Source: Oscillospiraceae bacterium
GTDB lineage: Bacteria; Bacillota; Clostridia; Oscillospirales; Acutalibacteraceae
Direction: 5' to 3'
Length of the DNA stretch: 64,000 nucleotides
NCBI GenBank assembly: GCA_015065965.1
Contig: SVPH01000004.1
Location: 41,511-105,510 of the forward strand
The translations under genes and the position numbers were made by a program. Numbering within the stretch: the stretch's first letter is position 1; every line of letters begins with the position of its first letter. The notes under the pieces were generated by a model. The model had not been told where the DNA came from and made no database searches. It saw nothing but the letters and a program-made list of their open reading frames with translations. This document shows, in pieces, positions 16,935 to 26,212 of this stretch.

Positions 16935-17870
16935 TCAAATATTTGAGTATTGATCATTTTTAATTATCTGATATGCTTTTATAAGTTCTCGTATTCCGTC
17001 ATCAAGTGAATATTCCGGCTTCCAACCCAGACTTTCTATTTTGTCGTTTGATACGATGTAGTTTCTTTTATCAGGGTCTTCTCCTATAGGAGCCTCAATA
17101 TAGACGAATTTCGGAATAATGGCTTTGATTTTTTCGCAAAGTTCTAATTTTGAAAGGTTTGAATCGGAAAGACCGCAGTTATGTGTTCCGCCTTCCATTC
17201 TTTCAAAATTTTCAATCGCAAACCAAAATGCGTTTGCAGCATCTCTTACATGAAGGTAGTTGCGTTTGAAGTTGCCTTCAAAAACAACAAGAGTTCTGTC
17301 AAAAACCGCTCTGTAAACAAAATCGTTTACAAGCAGATCGGTTCTCATTCTCGATGAAGCACCGAAAAGCGTTGCAAACCTGAATGCAGTTGTTCCGCTT
17401 TCGCTTAAAACGGCGGCTTCTGCTTCAACCTTGCTTTTGCCATAAATTGAAATAGGATTTATAGGTGAATTTTCTGTGCAGAATTTTTCACCTTCACCAA
17501 GGCCGTATCCGCTGTTAGTGCAAGGAAAGATAATTCGCTGACCTTTTTCTCTCAGGCGAAGAATCATCTTTATTGCGTCAAGGTTTATTGAATATGCAGA
17601 GCAAGCCTCTTTATCACAGATCGGGAACCCGGCAAGGGCTGCAAGAGGAATGATATAGTCTTTGTTCTTCATTGCTTCGCGAACAGCATTTTCGTTGCGT
17701 GCATCTGCATTTATCATTGTAAAATTCGGGTTTGCACAGCATTCAAGCAAAGGGCTTTGTTTATAAAAAAGATTGTCAAGCACCGTAACACGGCATCCTT
17801 TTGACAAAAGAAGAGGTACAAGCACAGATCCTATGTATCCTGCACCGCCTGTAACGAGAATGTTAAGCAT
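16935..17870 (-). CDS. NAD-dependent epimerase/dehydratase (extended SDR)
   Basis: A 311-residue extended short-chain dehydrogenase acting on nucleotide sugars. The NAD-binding motif is TGGAGYIG (residues 7-14), the catalytic Tyr and Lys are in YGKSK (about residue 142), preceded by the Ser/Thr-containing TNSGYG. The C-terminal substrate lobe contains NYLHVRDAANA and ends in a typical GIRELIKAY helix. Epimerase, dehydratase and reductase members cannot be told apart by eye. It is transcribed alone from its own promoter, divergent from the membrane-protein gene at 18034. Its place at the edge of the radical SAM/heptose region suggests that it modifies the same sugar, but this is inference. Confidence 0.85.
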   Translation of the reverse strand: MLNILVTGGAGYIGSVLVPLLLSKGCRVTVLDNLFYKQSPLLECCANPNFTMINADARNENAVREAMKNKDYIIPLAALAGFPICDKEACSAYSINLDAIKMILRLREKGQRIIFPCTNSGYGLGEGEKFCTENSPINPISIYGKSKVEAEAAVLSESGTTAFRFATLFGASSRMRTDLLVNDFVYRAVFDRTLVVFEGNFKRNYLHVRDAANAFWFAIENFERMEGGTHNCGLSDSNLSKLELCEKIKAIIPKFVYIEAPIGEDPDKRNYIVSNDKIESLGWKPEYSLDDGIRELIKAYQIIKNDQYSNI

Positions 17871-17897
17871 AAAAAGTCACTTCCGTTTTTGCATAAT

Positions 17898-17910
17898 GTT
17901 ACTTTGTAAC
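17898..17910. promoter_or_regulatory. Palindrome at the epimerase transcription start
   Basis: GTTACTTTGTAAC (5-base arms, 3-base centre) covers the expected start point of the promoter at 17912-17940; a candidate repressor site. Confidence 0.35.
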
Positions 17911-17911
17911 T

Positions 17912-17940
17912 ACTTTAGCACATTTTTTTGAGTTAGTCAA
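17912..17940 (-). promoter_or_regulatory. Sigma-A promoter of the epimerase gene
   Basis: Minus strand: TTGACT (17940-17935), 17-base spacer, TAAAGT (17917-17912). Confidence 0.65.
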
Positions 17941-17964
17941 ACGGTCACGCAATTTTTTCTTTTG

Positions 17965-17993
17965 TTGACACAAATTGTCATAGGCATTATAAT
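17965..17993 (+). promoter_or_regulatory. Consensus sigma-A promoter
   Basis: TTGACA, exactly 17 bases, TATAAT: a perfect match to the vegetative consensus. Transcription would start near 18000, which rules out translation starts upstream of it and fixes the following gene at 18034. Confidence 0.8.
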
Positions 17994-18033
17994 AAATCAG
18001 TTGAATTCAATGAATAGGGGGCGCCCGATAAAA

Positions 18034-18921
18034 ATGTTGAAAAATATATCATGGGACACCAAAGATAAAATTAAGATTTCGTTGTTAATTTTTCTTGCGG
18101 TGGAAGGAAAGATGCTTTTTGAAACGGTAGAAATGGGACTAATCAGAACACCTGTTATTCTTATTGCGCTTGCAGCAGGAGCGGCTTTTACTTTGTTTTT
18201 GCTGTTTAATATTACGGAAAAGAGTGTAAAATCGCTGTCTGCACAAGGCGTGTTTGTTGCGTTAACCGTTATTTTTGCTTTGGGTGCGCTGATAACATAC
18301 AAATTTGTTTCAAAAGAAACACTTTTGGTTTTACTTTTGGCATCGATTATGGCTATTTGTGCGAAGAAACTTTATTTGTTACCCGTTGCTGTTGCGTTTG
18401 GTGTGGTGACGGTTTTCAATGTTTTTGGTGAAATACATGACTTTATCGGTCTGAGTTGTATCCCTGCGGTAATTGGTATTTCATGCGTTTGCCTCTCGTC
18501 AGAGATCAAACAGTCTTCAGTGTGGAAAAAAATTGTTTTTGCGGTGCTTGAATTAGCGTTGACAGCGTTGGCTGTTAAATCGTTTTATAACCGTCGATTT
18601 ACGATTTCGTTAGCATCGCTGTTCACACATGTGTGGGATACAATAGGTGTTTTTATTGCGGCTCTTATTTTTGTTGCACTTATAGTTTATTCAGTTGTAA
18701 ACAGTAAAAATATAATTGAGATTTTCGGATATACAGCGGTTGCTTTGTTTGGTATTGTTACAATGGCTATGGAATCCGTTCACGCACTTTCTTCAGCGAT
18801 GACCATGTTTATGGTACTTGCTTCAGTCTCAAAAGAAGGCTCTTCGGCTGATATTGCTGCTGAAGAAGCATTGAAATCAATTGCATCTTTATCAAAGAAG
18901 AGTAAAAAACGCAAAGCATAA
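18034..18921 (+). CDS. Polytopic membrane protein of unknown function
   Basis: A 295-residue protein with about eight or nine hydrophobic segments and a Lys/Ser-rich C-terminal tail (SLSKKSKKRKA), hence probably a cytoplasmic C-terminus. I do not recognise the family. The frame is open from 17962, but the consensus promoter at 17965-17993 lies inside that stretch; the ATG at 18034 with AGGGGG upstream is therefore preferred. It is transcribed alone (terminator at 18925) from a region divergent to the epimerase gene, immediately before the radical SAM genes. Confidence 0.6.
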   Translation: MLKNISWDTKDKIKISLLIFLAVEGKMLFETVEMGLIRTPVILIALAAGAAFTLFLLFNITEKSVKSLSAQGVFVALTVIFALGALITYKFVSKETLLVLLLASIMAICAKKLYLLPVAVAFGVVTVFNVFGEIHDFIGLSCIPAVIGISCVCLSSEIKQSSVWKKIVFAVLELALTALAVKSFYNRRFTISLASLFTHVWDTIGVFIAALIFVALIVYSVVNSKNIIEIFGYTAVALFGIVTMAMESVHALSSAMTMFMVLASVSKEGSSADIAAEEALKSIASLSKKSKKRKA

Positions 18922-18924
18922 TTA

Positions 18925-18949
18925 AAGAGAGCCATTAAAGGCTCTCTTT
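18925..18949 (+). terminator. Terminator after the membrane-protein gene
   Basis: AAAGAGAGCC, 6-base loop, GGCTCTCTTT. The T run is short (TTT) but the stem is perfect. Confidence 0.65.
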
Positions 18950-19005
18950 CTGCATATATATTGTATTTCATGAAAATGATTACATATTAAATATGTTGTT
19001 TTTTG

Positions 19006-19034
19006 TTGACTTGATTTTGATTATAGTATAAAAT
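19006..19034 (+). promoter_or_regulatory. Sigma-A promoter of the subfamily A radical SAM operon
   Basis: TTGACT, 17-base spacer, TAAAAT, about 55 bases before the first start codon. An overlapping TATAAA gives a 15-base spacer. Confidence 0.6.
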
Positions 19035-19088
19035 AATAAGAAGATTTATTTATAAAAAGCAAAATGCTGAACATATAGGTGATTAATA

Positions 19089-20564
19089 ATGAAAGTAATG
19101 CTTGTTAATCCGGCTCCTGAACGCTACACAAGAGCGCGCTGTGCTCCGCTGGGAGTTTTGTCGATTGCCAGTTATTTGGAGGCAAAAGGTCATACGGTTA
19201 AAGTTCTCAACAGACCCATAAAATCAACGAATATCAATGATGAACTTGATGAATTTAAACCTGATTTCATCGGGTGTTCTCTTTTGACAAACTTGGCTGT
19301 AAGAGATTGCATCACTGTTTCAAAAGCGGCTAAAAAACGCGGAGTATGTGTTGTTTGGGGTGGTCCTTATGTGTCGGCTATACCCGAAATTGTTCTTCAA
19401 CTCGACTGTATTGATTTTATTTCGATAGGAGAGGGTGAAGAAACCTGGCTTGAACTTGTAAACACTGCCGAAGCAAACGGTGATCTGTATTCAATCAAAG
19501 GTCTTGCTTACATTAAAGACGGAAAGTTTGTTAAAACCCCTGAAAGAGAATTTACAGATCTTTCAACACTCGCTCCGCTGAATTATGATCTTATTGATGC
19601 TCAGAAAACGCTCTATACAAACTATGATTATGACGGAATAATGGGCATGTACCTTTCAAAGGGTTGTACGGGCAGATGTACTTTCTGTTATAATCACGAT
19701 TTCCATAAGAGTTGTCGCCGTTCAAGACCTATTGAGGTCTTTATTCAGGAAGCAAAGACGGTTAAAGAAAAATATGGTGCAAAGGCAATTGCTCTTGCTG
19801 ATGAACTTTTTGGATATGACAAAGAAACTCTTCGTGAATTTTGTGATGCCATGAACGAAGCAAACCTTGGCTTTCACTGGGGTGCTATGACAAAAATCGG
19901 TATCTTTGACAGAGAAGATTTTCAGATGATGTATGATGCCGGCTGCCGTTGGCTTGAGTTTGGTGTTGAGAGCGGCGCCCAAACTACTCTTGGCAGAATG
20001 AAAAAGGGAATGAAACTCAGCAGGGTAGAGGAAGATTTACAGATATGTAAGGAAGTAGGCATTATAACTCTCTGTTATTTCATTGTCGGTTTTCCGGATG
20101 AAACAGAGGAGGAACTGAGAGAAACTTGCCGACTCGTTAATAAAATAGATTATACAAGATTTGTAAGTTCATATTTCAGCCCTCTTCCCGGATCTGAAAT
20201 ATTTGATAAACTTGTTGCTGAAGGCAGAATAAATCCGCCGAAAACAATGAAGGAAAGCATGAAGACGAAGATATTGTATTCGCCTCATCCGAATCTTTCA
20301 AATGTTAAAACGCTGGATCTCAAAGTAGTTCGTTCACACATGCTTTGGAGAAGTTTTACAAAGAAAAAATTTAACCAAAACGGTAAACTTAACTATGCAA
20401 CTGCGAGAAAGGATATATATGACGTACTCAAAAGCCTTAAAGGTCATGGTTTTAAAAACGGCATTGAGCAGTTGTTCGTAAGCGGATATGAATTTTTGGA
20501 TATTTTCTTTTATGCAAATTTCTTTCCTCGCATACTTAAAAAATATGAACTTAACAAGAAGTAA
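19089..20564 (+). CDS. B12-binding-type radical SAM enzyme, subfamily A, copy 1
   Basis: A 491-residue protein with an N-terminal cobalamin-type Rossmann domain (MLVNP start, APLGVLSIASYLEAKGH, VVWGGPYVS, SIGEGEETW; residues 1-135) and a radical SAM domain carrying the canonical CX3CX2C at Cys193, Cys197, Cys200 (KGCTGRCTFCYN) that would hold the 4Fe-4S cluster for SAM cleavage. A later block IVGFPDETEEEL is typical of class B (HpnR/P-methylase-like) enzymes, which methylate or couple unreactive carbons. No DxHxxG cobalamin-ligand motif is seen, as in several class B enzymes. A C-terminal extension of about 120 residues, conserved in the next two genes, ends in a helix-rich region. Substrate unknown. 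First of three tandem paralogues. Confidence 0.88.
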   Translation: MKVMLVNPAPERYTRARCAPLGVLSIASYLEAKGHTVKVLNRPIKSTNINDELDEFKPDFIGCSLLTNLAVRDCITVSKAAKKRGVCVVWGGPYVSAIPEIVLQLDCIDFISIGEGEETWLELVNTAEANGDLYSIKGLAYIKDGKFVKTPEREFTDLSTLAPLNYDLIDAQKTLYTNYDYDGIMGMYLSKGCTGRCTFCYNHDFHKSCRRSRPIEVFIQEAKTVKEKYGAKAIALADELFGYDKETLREFCDAMNEANLGFHWGAMTKIGIFDREDFQMMYDAGCRWLEFGVESGAQTTLGRMKKGMKLSRVEEDLQICKEVGIITLCYFIVGFPDETEEELRETCRLVNKIDYTRFVSSYFSPLPGSEIFDKLVAEGRINPPKTMKESMKTKILYSPHPNLSNVKTLDLKVVRSHMLWRSFTKKKFNQNGKLNYATARKDIYDVLKSLKGHGFKNGIEQLFVSGYEFLDIFFYANFFPRILKKYELNKK

Positions 20565-20590
20565 ACTCATCTGACAGAAAGGAAATAGCG

Positions 20591-22066
20591 ATGAGGGTTT
20601 TATTTGTTAACCCGTCCATGGAGCGCTACACGCGTCAACTCGGTTTTCCGCTTGGACTGGTTTCAATTGCAACTTATCTTAAAGCAAACGGACATACCGT
20701 TAAAATTATTGACAGAACAATAAAAACAACGAACATACGCAAAGAGATTGAATCGTTTGCTCCGGATGTGGTTGGTGTTTCCGTTATCTCAACGAAGTCA
20801 TTCAGAGATGCTGAAAAGATATCGCTTGCAGCAAAAAAATACGGCGCAAAAGTTGTGTGGGGCGGAATATTTGCTTCACTTGATACGGAGTTTATATATA
20901 ACAACATAGATATTGATTTTATTTCAATCGGTGAAGGTGAGGCGACTTGGCTTGACCTTGTAAATACGCTTGAAAACGGAGGCGACCCCACTAAAGTTGC
21001 GGGTCTTGCATATAAAAAGAACGGCAAGGTTGTTTTTACACAGCAGAGAGATTTTATTGATCTTGCATTGCTTCCGCCCATGGATTTTACGCTTATTGAT
21101 GTTGATAAGTACTTAGGCCCTATGTACGGATGCAAGAAAACAGCGCTTCTCTATATGTCCAAAGGCTGTTTCGGAGATTGTTCGTTCTGCTTCAACAAGG
21201 AGTTTCACCGTCGGTGTTACAGAATGCGTCCGGTTGAAACATTTCTGGAAGAGGTCAGATATCTTGTTGATAATCACGGCGTTGACTGCATTTATCTTGC
21301 GGATGAACTTTGGTGCAGAAACAGAAATGAGATGCTTTATCAGTGCAAGGCATTTAAAGAGTCCGGCATAAATTTTAAATGGGGAATTGAAACACGAATC
21401 GGTATTTTTGAAAAAGAAGATTTTGAAATTATGAAAGATGCAGGTTGCATCTGGATAACATTTGGTGTTGAAACGGGTTCACGCTCGATGCTAAAAACTA
21501 TCAACAAAGGCATTCCTTACGATAAAATTGATCAGACTTTCAAGGACTGCAAAGCGGTTGATATTGTTTCACTTGCTAATTTTATTATCGGTTTTCCTGA
21601 TGAAACCGAGGAGCAATTGAGGGAAACGATTGATATGGCAATGCGCATCGAATCTACACAAAGGACATTCTTTTTCTTTATGCCCGGTCCGGGTTCAAAA
21701 CTATATAACGAACTTGTGGCGAGCGGAAGGTATACTCCGCCAAAAACATTTAAAGAGTATACCAATGTACAGTTTTACTATTCGCCAAAGCCCAATTTTT
21801 CTAAAATTCCTTCCAAAGAACTTAAAGCGATAAGATCGTATTTTTTGTGGAAAGGATTTTCAAGAAAATATTTTTCTCAAACAGCGCGAACTTATGATAT
21901 AGCAAAAAAAGATATAGTTGATGTTTTAAAGCAGTTTAAGGGTCATGATCTTCGCTTTGCAATCCAACTTATTCTTATTTCGGCTTATGAGTTTCTCGAT
22001 ATTTTTTGTTATGCGCATTTTTGTCCGTCGGTATATAAAAAATATAATCTGAAAGTGGACGAATAA
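20591..22066 (+). CDS. B12-binding-type radical SAM enzyme, subfamily A, copy 2
   Basis: Collinear with copy 1 over all 491 residues: Rossmann domain beginning MRVLFVNPSMERYTR, SIGEGEATW block, CX3CX2C at Cys193, Cys197 and Cys200 (KGCFGDCSFCFN), IIGFPDETEEQL block and the same C-terminal extension (YEFLDIFCYAHF). The Rossmann loop reads WGGIFAS instead of WGGPYVS, so the cofactor pocket may differ. It starts 26 bases after copy 1 with AGAAAGGA as ribosome site and is surely in the same mRNA. Retention of every cluster ligand suggests that the copy is active and has its own position or substrate, rather than being a decaying duplicate. Confidence 0.88.
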   Translation: MRVLFVNPSMERYTRQLGFPLGLVSIATYLKANGHTVKIIDRTIKTTNIRKEIESFAPDVVGVSVISTKSFRDAEKISLAAKKYGAKVVWGGIFASLDTEFIYNNIDIDFISIGEGEATWLDLVNTLENGGDPTKVAGLAYKKNGKVVFTQQRDFIDLALLPPMDFTLIDVDKYLGPMYGCKKTALLYMSKGCFGDCSFCFNKEFHRRCYRMRPVETFLEEVRYLVDNHGVDCIYLADELWCRNRNEMLYQCKAFKESGINFKWGIETRIGIFEKEDFEIMKDAGCIWITFGVETGSRSMLKTINKGIPYDKIDQTFKDCKAVDIVSLANFIIGFPDETEEQLRETIDMAMRIESTQRTFFFFMPGPGSKLYNELVASGRYTPPKTFKEYTNVQFYYSPKPNFSKIPSKELKAIRSYFLWKGFSRKYFSQTARTYDIAKKDIVDVLKQFKGHDLRFAIQLILISAYEFLDIFCYAHFCPSVYKKYNLKVDE

Positions 22067-22088
22067 CTTTTAGTGAGTTGAATAAAAA

Positions 22089-23576
22089 ATGAGGATTATT
22101 TTGATTAACCCTGCAACCGTAGGGTATTCAAGGTCTGTTACAACGCCGCTCGGACTTTTATCCATAGCGAGTTGTTTACAGGCTAAAGGTCACAAAGTAA
22201 GACTTTATGACAGAACGGTTGAAAAGGCAAAATTAGAAAATGTCTTCAGGGATTTTTCGCCTGAACTTGTCGGTGTTTCATTGGTTTCATTTAAGTCTGT
22301 TCATGATGCATTGGCTGTTTCCGAGTATGCCAAGGGATTTTCTCTTCCCGTTGTTTGGGGAGGTCCGCTGGCATCTGAAATTCCCGATGCGGTTTTAAAA
22401 AATAACTGTGTTGATCTTGTTTCAATAGGCGAGGGCGAGGCAACATGGGTTGAGATTGCAGAAATATATCAGAATAGAGGTGCTGATTTTTCGGGCGTTG
22501 CCGGTCTTGCTTTGAGGAATTCTGACGGTGAAACGGTGCTGACTGAAACAAGAGATTTTGTTGATTTGGGTCAGTTGCCCGCTATAGACTGGTCTCTTGT
22601 GGATGTGCCTAAATATTTTCAGCCATCATATGAATGCAAGCAGATGCTTTATCTGTATTGTGCCAAAGGTTGCCCTCATAACTGTGCATTTTGCTATAAC
22701 AAAGATTTTCACAGATGTACTTACAGAAAGCGTCCTCTTGAAGCGGTGCTTGATGAGATTCGTTTTCTTGTTAAAAACTACGGCATGGACGGCGTGTATT
22801 TTGCTGACGAAATGTGGGGCAGAAACCGTACTGAAATGCGCATGATATGTGACAGCCTGCGTAGCCTTAACCTTGATTTCGTTTGGGGTTGTCAGACAAG
22901 AATCGGCGTGTTTACCGAAGAAGATTTCAAATATATGTATGATTCAGGATGCAGATGGGTTTTCTTTGGCGTTGAAAGCGGTTCGGAAAACATACTTTCC
23001 AAAATGAATAAGCGAATTCCGTATGATAAGATAGAAGAAACTTTCTCAAACTGCAGAAAAGCAGGAATTATAGCAATCGGTTCTTTTATAGTAGGTTTTC
23101 CGGGTGAAACAACAGAGGATGTTGCGCAGACGGTTAATCTAATTGAGAAAATTGAAACACCGCTTGTTAACTTGAATTATTTTGCTCTTGTTCCGGGGTC
23201 GGATATTTACTATCAACTTATGGCTGAGGGTAAGTACTCGAAGATATCCGATTTGAAAGAATTGGCAGATATAAGACCGATTGAACGGAATGAATACAGT
23301 TTTACAACTGTTCCTGAAATTGACCTTAAGGTAATCCGCTCATGGTATATGTGGAGAAGTTTTTCGGCGAAAAGTTTATCCGAAAACACAGGCAACTTCT
23401 CTTTTGCCAAAAAGGTTATAACCGATGCACTAAAACAACTTAAACGCAGTAAACTTAAGGATTTTATAATGTCCATGTTGCTGTCAGGCACAGAGTTTCT
23501 CTCTATTGTTTATTATTCTCATTTCTACCCGTCAATAATGAAAAAATACGGCATGGGTAAAAGATACGACAAATAA
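22089..23576 (+). CDS. B12-binding-type radical SAM enzyme, subfamily A, copy 3
   Basis: A 495-residue protein with the same architecture: MRIILINP start, VVWGGPLASEIP and SIGEGEATW in the Rossmann domain, CX3CX2C at Cys195, Cys199 and Cys202 (KGCPHNCAFCYN), then IVGFPGETTEDV and the shared C-terminal region. It is the most divergent of the three; the block after the radical SAM core has a small insertion (KISDLKELADIRPIERNE). The gap to copy 2 is 22 bases and the ribosome site is weak (GTGAGTTGA), so coupling is likely. The operon ends at the terminator at 23579. Confidence 0.88.
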   Translation: MRIILINPATVGYSRSVTTPLGLLSIASCLQAKGHKVRLYDRTVEKAKLENVFRDFSPELVGVSLVSFKSVHDALAVSEYAKGFSLPVVWGGPLASEIPDAVLKNNCVDLVSIGEGEATWVEIAEIYQNRGADFSGVAGLALRNSDGETVLTETRDFVDLGQLPAIDWSLVDVPKYFQPSYECKQMLYLYCAKGCPHNCAFCYNKDFHRCTYRKRPLEAVLDEIRFLVKNYGMDGVYFADEMWGRNRTEMRMICDSLRSLNLDFVWGCQTRIGVFTEEDFKYMYDSGCRWVFFGVESGSENILSKMNKRIPYDKIEETFSNCRKAGIIAIGSFIVGFPGETTEDVAQTVNLIEKIETPLVNLNYFALVPGSDIYYQLMAEGKYSKISDLKELADIRPIERNEYSFTTVPEIDLKVIRSWYMWRSFSAKSLSENTGNFSFAKKVITDALKQLKRSKLKDFIMSMLLSGTEFLSIVYYSHFYPSIMKKYGMGKRYDK

Positions 23577-23578
23577 AA

Positions 23579-23614
23579 ACAGCCTTCTTTGGTTTGGTAA
23601 CCAAGGAAGGCTGT
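23579..23614. terminator. Bidirectional terminator between converging radical SAM operons
   Basis: ACAGCCTTC pairs with GAAGGCTGT, with an inner TTGGT/ACCAA stem. A run precedes and TTCTTTT follows. Confidence 0.75.
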
Positions 23615-23618
23615 TCTT

Positions 23619-25454
23619 TTATGTTCCGTTGAAATTGTGTTTTTTATATTTCAGTTTATAGTTAAAAACCCAGTCTGCGCTGTATTTTGAAAGATAAAGC
23701 AGGATGTGGTCGGTATCCGAGAATGTAAGTGACCATAATGAATCTGCTGTTTTATGAAGAAAATCGGCTTGGAATGACATGCGGTCTTTCTTTATGTTTT
23801 TGGTCTGCTTACCGTTTATTTCATAATTGCATGAAATATGGAAATCACCGTTATCAACAATGTTTTTTATGCCTGCATCATCTGTTTCATTGATAAGCAA
23901 TGCGTTTTTCTTGAGCGCAAAGTTTGACGGCGTACAACTATTGATGAGTTCACGGTTGCGAATTGTTGATTTTGTTGCTTCGGCTTCCTCCGGCGTTTCA
24001 CCGGGATATCCGAGAAGGAATGTACACATATTCCACAACCCTACTTCTTTTGCATCCTGAAGGATTCTTTTGCGGCTTTTGCAGTCAATGCCCTTGTTGA
24101 GCAAAGTCATAATCCTTTCAGATTCCGCTTCATAGCCCCATGCAAAGTAACGTGCGCCTGCGTTATAGAGATTTTGAAGAATTTCTTTTGTAAATGTTTT
24201 TTCAAGCCGCAGGAAAGAATAGAAATTTATTTTTATACCCCTGCGGATAATTTCAAGCGCAAGTTCGTTGTAATATTTTGGAGGAACTGCTTCATCAACA
24301 AAAATGAAATGATTAAATCCGTATTTGTTGACCAGATGTTCAACCTCATCAACGGCATGTTTAACGCTTTTTATATCAAAGCATTGCTGACCTGTATAGA
24401 AATCGCAGAAAGTGCATTTTGCCCAGTAGCAACTTTTGGAGAGTTGAACAGGCATAACTGTATCTGCGGAAAAGTATTGGCTGAAATCGTAACCGTCGAA
24501 GCACGGCGGTGCAATTGCATCCATATCAAGAAGCGGCGCGGTTTCGGTTTCCTTAACCTCTCCGTTTTCGTTTTTATAAACAAGTGAATATGCACAGTCA
24601 AGCGGCTTGTTATCCCTGATGGTTTCTGCAAGTGTTACTGCAGCGATTTCACCGTCGCCTATCTGAACCGAGTCACAGAAAACATCAAAAAACTCCGGTA
24701 TTCTCTTTAACGATTCGCGGATTTTATAAATGTAGTTTCCGCCGAGAGTTATGTGGGCATTGGTTCTTTCTTTAAGATATTTTGCAAGCGTGAGTCCGGG
24801 TATAACCTGACTCAAATCGCAGATACTTATACCAATAATTGAATATTCCGTAAAGTCTTCCGCTTTGATTTTTTTATCAAAATAGTCAGCAAACATGTTT
24901 ATGTTTGAATCGTTACACTGAAGTTTAATGTCTTCATAATCGTAACTGTATACAGGGTTTGCTATAAAGTTATCGAGTTGGATTCTGCTTGGCGCAAAAG
25001 GCAGAGATATTATTCTCAGTGCATCAATAAGAGTATCTTTTGCTTCAAAAAGTTGTTCGGGGTCGTAGAAACGCTCAGGGTCTTTCATTACCGAAACAGC
25101 ATCTTCAATTCTGTTTGCAACATCCTGAGCGGAAATGTCGGTTTGAGAGAAGAATTCCATGCACGCAATAAAGCGCAGAAGTTTTACTTTCAATTCGCGT
25201 GAATAACTTTCAAAGTTTTCCTGAGAATATCCTTCTTTTTGAACTTCGGGAGCAAATTCTTCATAAAAGCGCTTTGCCTCTTTTGCGGCGGCAAGCACTT
25301 TTTCTTTTTTTAGTATATCATTGAAGAACTCAATGTTGAGATCTCTTGCTTTTGCCGATAAGCCGTTTTTCTGAAACTGACCTATAAGTTGAGCGGCAGA
25401 AAGATAGGGACTCATCGGATACCACTGCGGCGGCAGTATAAATAGAGTTTTCAT
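23619..25454 (-). CDS. B12-binding-type radical SAM enzyme, subfamily B, copy 1
   Basis: A 611-residue protein of a second type. It starts MKTLFILPPQWYPMSPYLS, then has a helical region of about 150 residues absent from subfamily A, a Rossmann part (ITLGGNYIY, QIGDGEIAA) and a radical SAM core. The cysteine motif is CX4CX2C (Cys342, Cys347, Cys350; SCYWAKCTFCDFY), one residue wider than the canonical CX3CX2C; both members in this window share it. A fourth conserved Cys follows in GQQC. Downstream blocks are FVDEAVPPKYYN and LLGYPGETPEEA. Last gene of the minus operon that starts at 33870; its ATG overlaps the glycosyltransferase stop by 4 bases (ATGA). Substrate unknown. Confidence 0.85.
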   Translation of the reverse strand: MKTLFILPPQWYPMSPYLSAAQLIGQFQKNGLSAKARDLNIEFFNDILKKEKVLAAAKEAKRFYEEFAPEVQKEGYSQENFESYSRELKVKLLRFIACMEFFSQTDISAQDVANRIEDAVSVMKDPERFYDPEQLFEAKDTLIDALRIISLPFAPSRIQLDNFIANPVYSYDYEDIKLQCNDSNINMFADYFDKKIKAEDFTEYSIIGISICDLSQVIPGLTLAKYLKERTNAHITLGGNYIYKIRESLKRIPEFFDVFCDSVQIGDGEIAAVTLAETIRDNKPLDCAYSLVYKNENGEVKETETAPLLDMDAIAPPCFDGYDFSQYFSADTVMPVQLSKSCYWAKCTFCDFYTGQQCFDIKSVKHAVDEVEHLVNKYGFNHFIFVDEAVPPKYYNELALEIIRRGIKINFYSFLRLEKTFTKEILQNLYNAGARYFAWGYEAESERIMTLLNKGIDCKSRKRILQDAKEVGLWNMCTFLLGYPGETPEEAEATKSTIRNRELINSCTPSNFALKKNALLINETDDAGIKNIVDNGDFHISCNYEINGKQTKNIKKDRMSFQADFLHKTADSLWSLTFSDTDHILLYLSKYSADWVFNYKLKYKKHNFNGT

Positions 25455-26197
25455 TTGCGGTTTTCCTCCGGGAGCAATATATCCTTTTTAGGCATGAATC
25501 TGATATGGAGCGCCACTTTCAAATATGAAAAAATCTGTTTTGCGGAATTGCTTGATTTGCCGTCTTTTCTGGGGTAGCAGTTTGTAGGAAGTTCTGTGAA
25601 TTTGTATCCCAGACGGATTGGTTTAAGCACCATTTCAAGCAGAAACGGAAAGCCGGTTTCCTCAAACTTAATTGATTTGTAAAGTTCAGACGGAGCAATC
25701 TGAACGGGAATGGTAAAATCGGTCAGATTGCGCATATATAGAACGGCAAGGAATTTTTGAGCGCAGAAGTTGAGGAATCTTTTTAATGTTCCGTAGTCAT
25801 AAAATTTGCAACCTTTCATCCAGCGCGAGGCGGAATGTATAACATCGGGCTCTTTTTTTGCGCGTTCAATCATCTGAGGAATAATGCTTAAATCAAGTGC
25901 CATGTCAGAAGCAATCAACAGGCTGTGAGAACCGGTTGCGGCGTCAATAGTATCGTTGACGCAAGCCATACCGGGCCGAGTTTGCTTCATAATAACTATG
26001 GAAACATCAGTTTTGATTTTTTTGATTTCGTCAAGAACTTTGAAACATTCCGGTGTTGTCCTGTCCGAATAGCAAAGTATGATTTCTGCGAGATCTTTAT
26101 GGTTGCAGATTTCCAGAAGCGTATCCACGGTTTGGCGCAGAGTATAGGTTTCGGTAACAGCGCCCGTCATTATTGAAACATTTTTAAATTCAGACAT
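25451..26197 (-). CDS. Family 2 glycosyltransferase
   Basis: A 248-residue GT-A glycosyltransferase with no signal peptide. The N-terminal half shows the family 2 pattern: an acidic strand end (EIILCYSDRTTPECF), the GMACVNDTIDAATGSHSLLIASDMALD stretch in which SDMALD stands in for the usual DxD metal site, and an amphipathic C-terminus without clear membrane helices. It resembles dolichyl-phosphate-mannose-synthase-like enzymes that move a sugar from a nucleotide donor to a lipid or polymer. It is embedded between radical SAM genes in one mRNA, so it probably acts on the same product. It is the only glycosyltransferase seen in the 19-39.6 kb region. Confidence 0.75.
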   Translation of the reverse strand: MSEFKNVSIMTGAVTETYTLRQTVDTLLEICNHKDLAEIILCYSDRTTPECFKVLDEIKKIKTDVSIVIMKQTRPGMACVNDTIDAATGSHSLLIASDMALDLSIIPQMIERAKKEPDVIHSASRWMKGCKFYDYGTLKRFLNFCAQKFLAVLYMRNLTDFTIPVQIAPSELYKSIKFEETGFPFLLEMVLKPIRLGYKFTELPTNCYPRKDGKSSNSAKQIFSYLKVALHIRFMPKKDILLPEENRK

Positions 26198-26212
26198 TTG
26201 TTACACTTTCTT

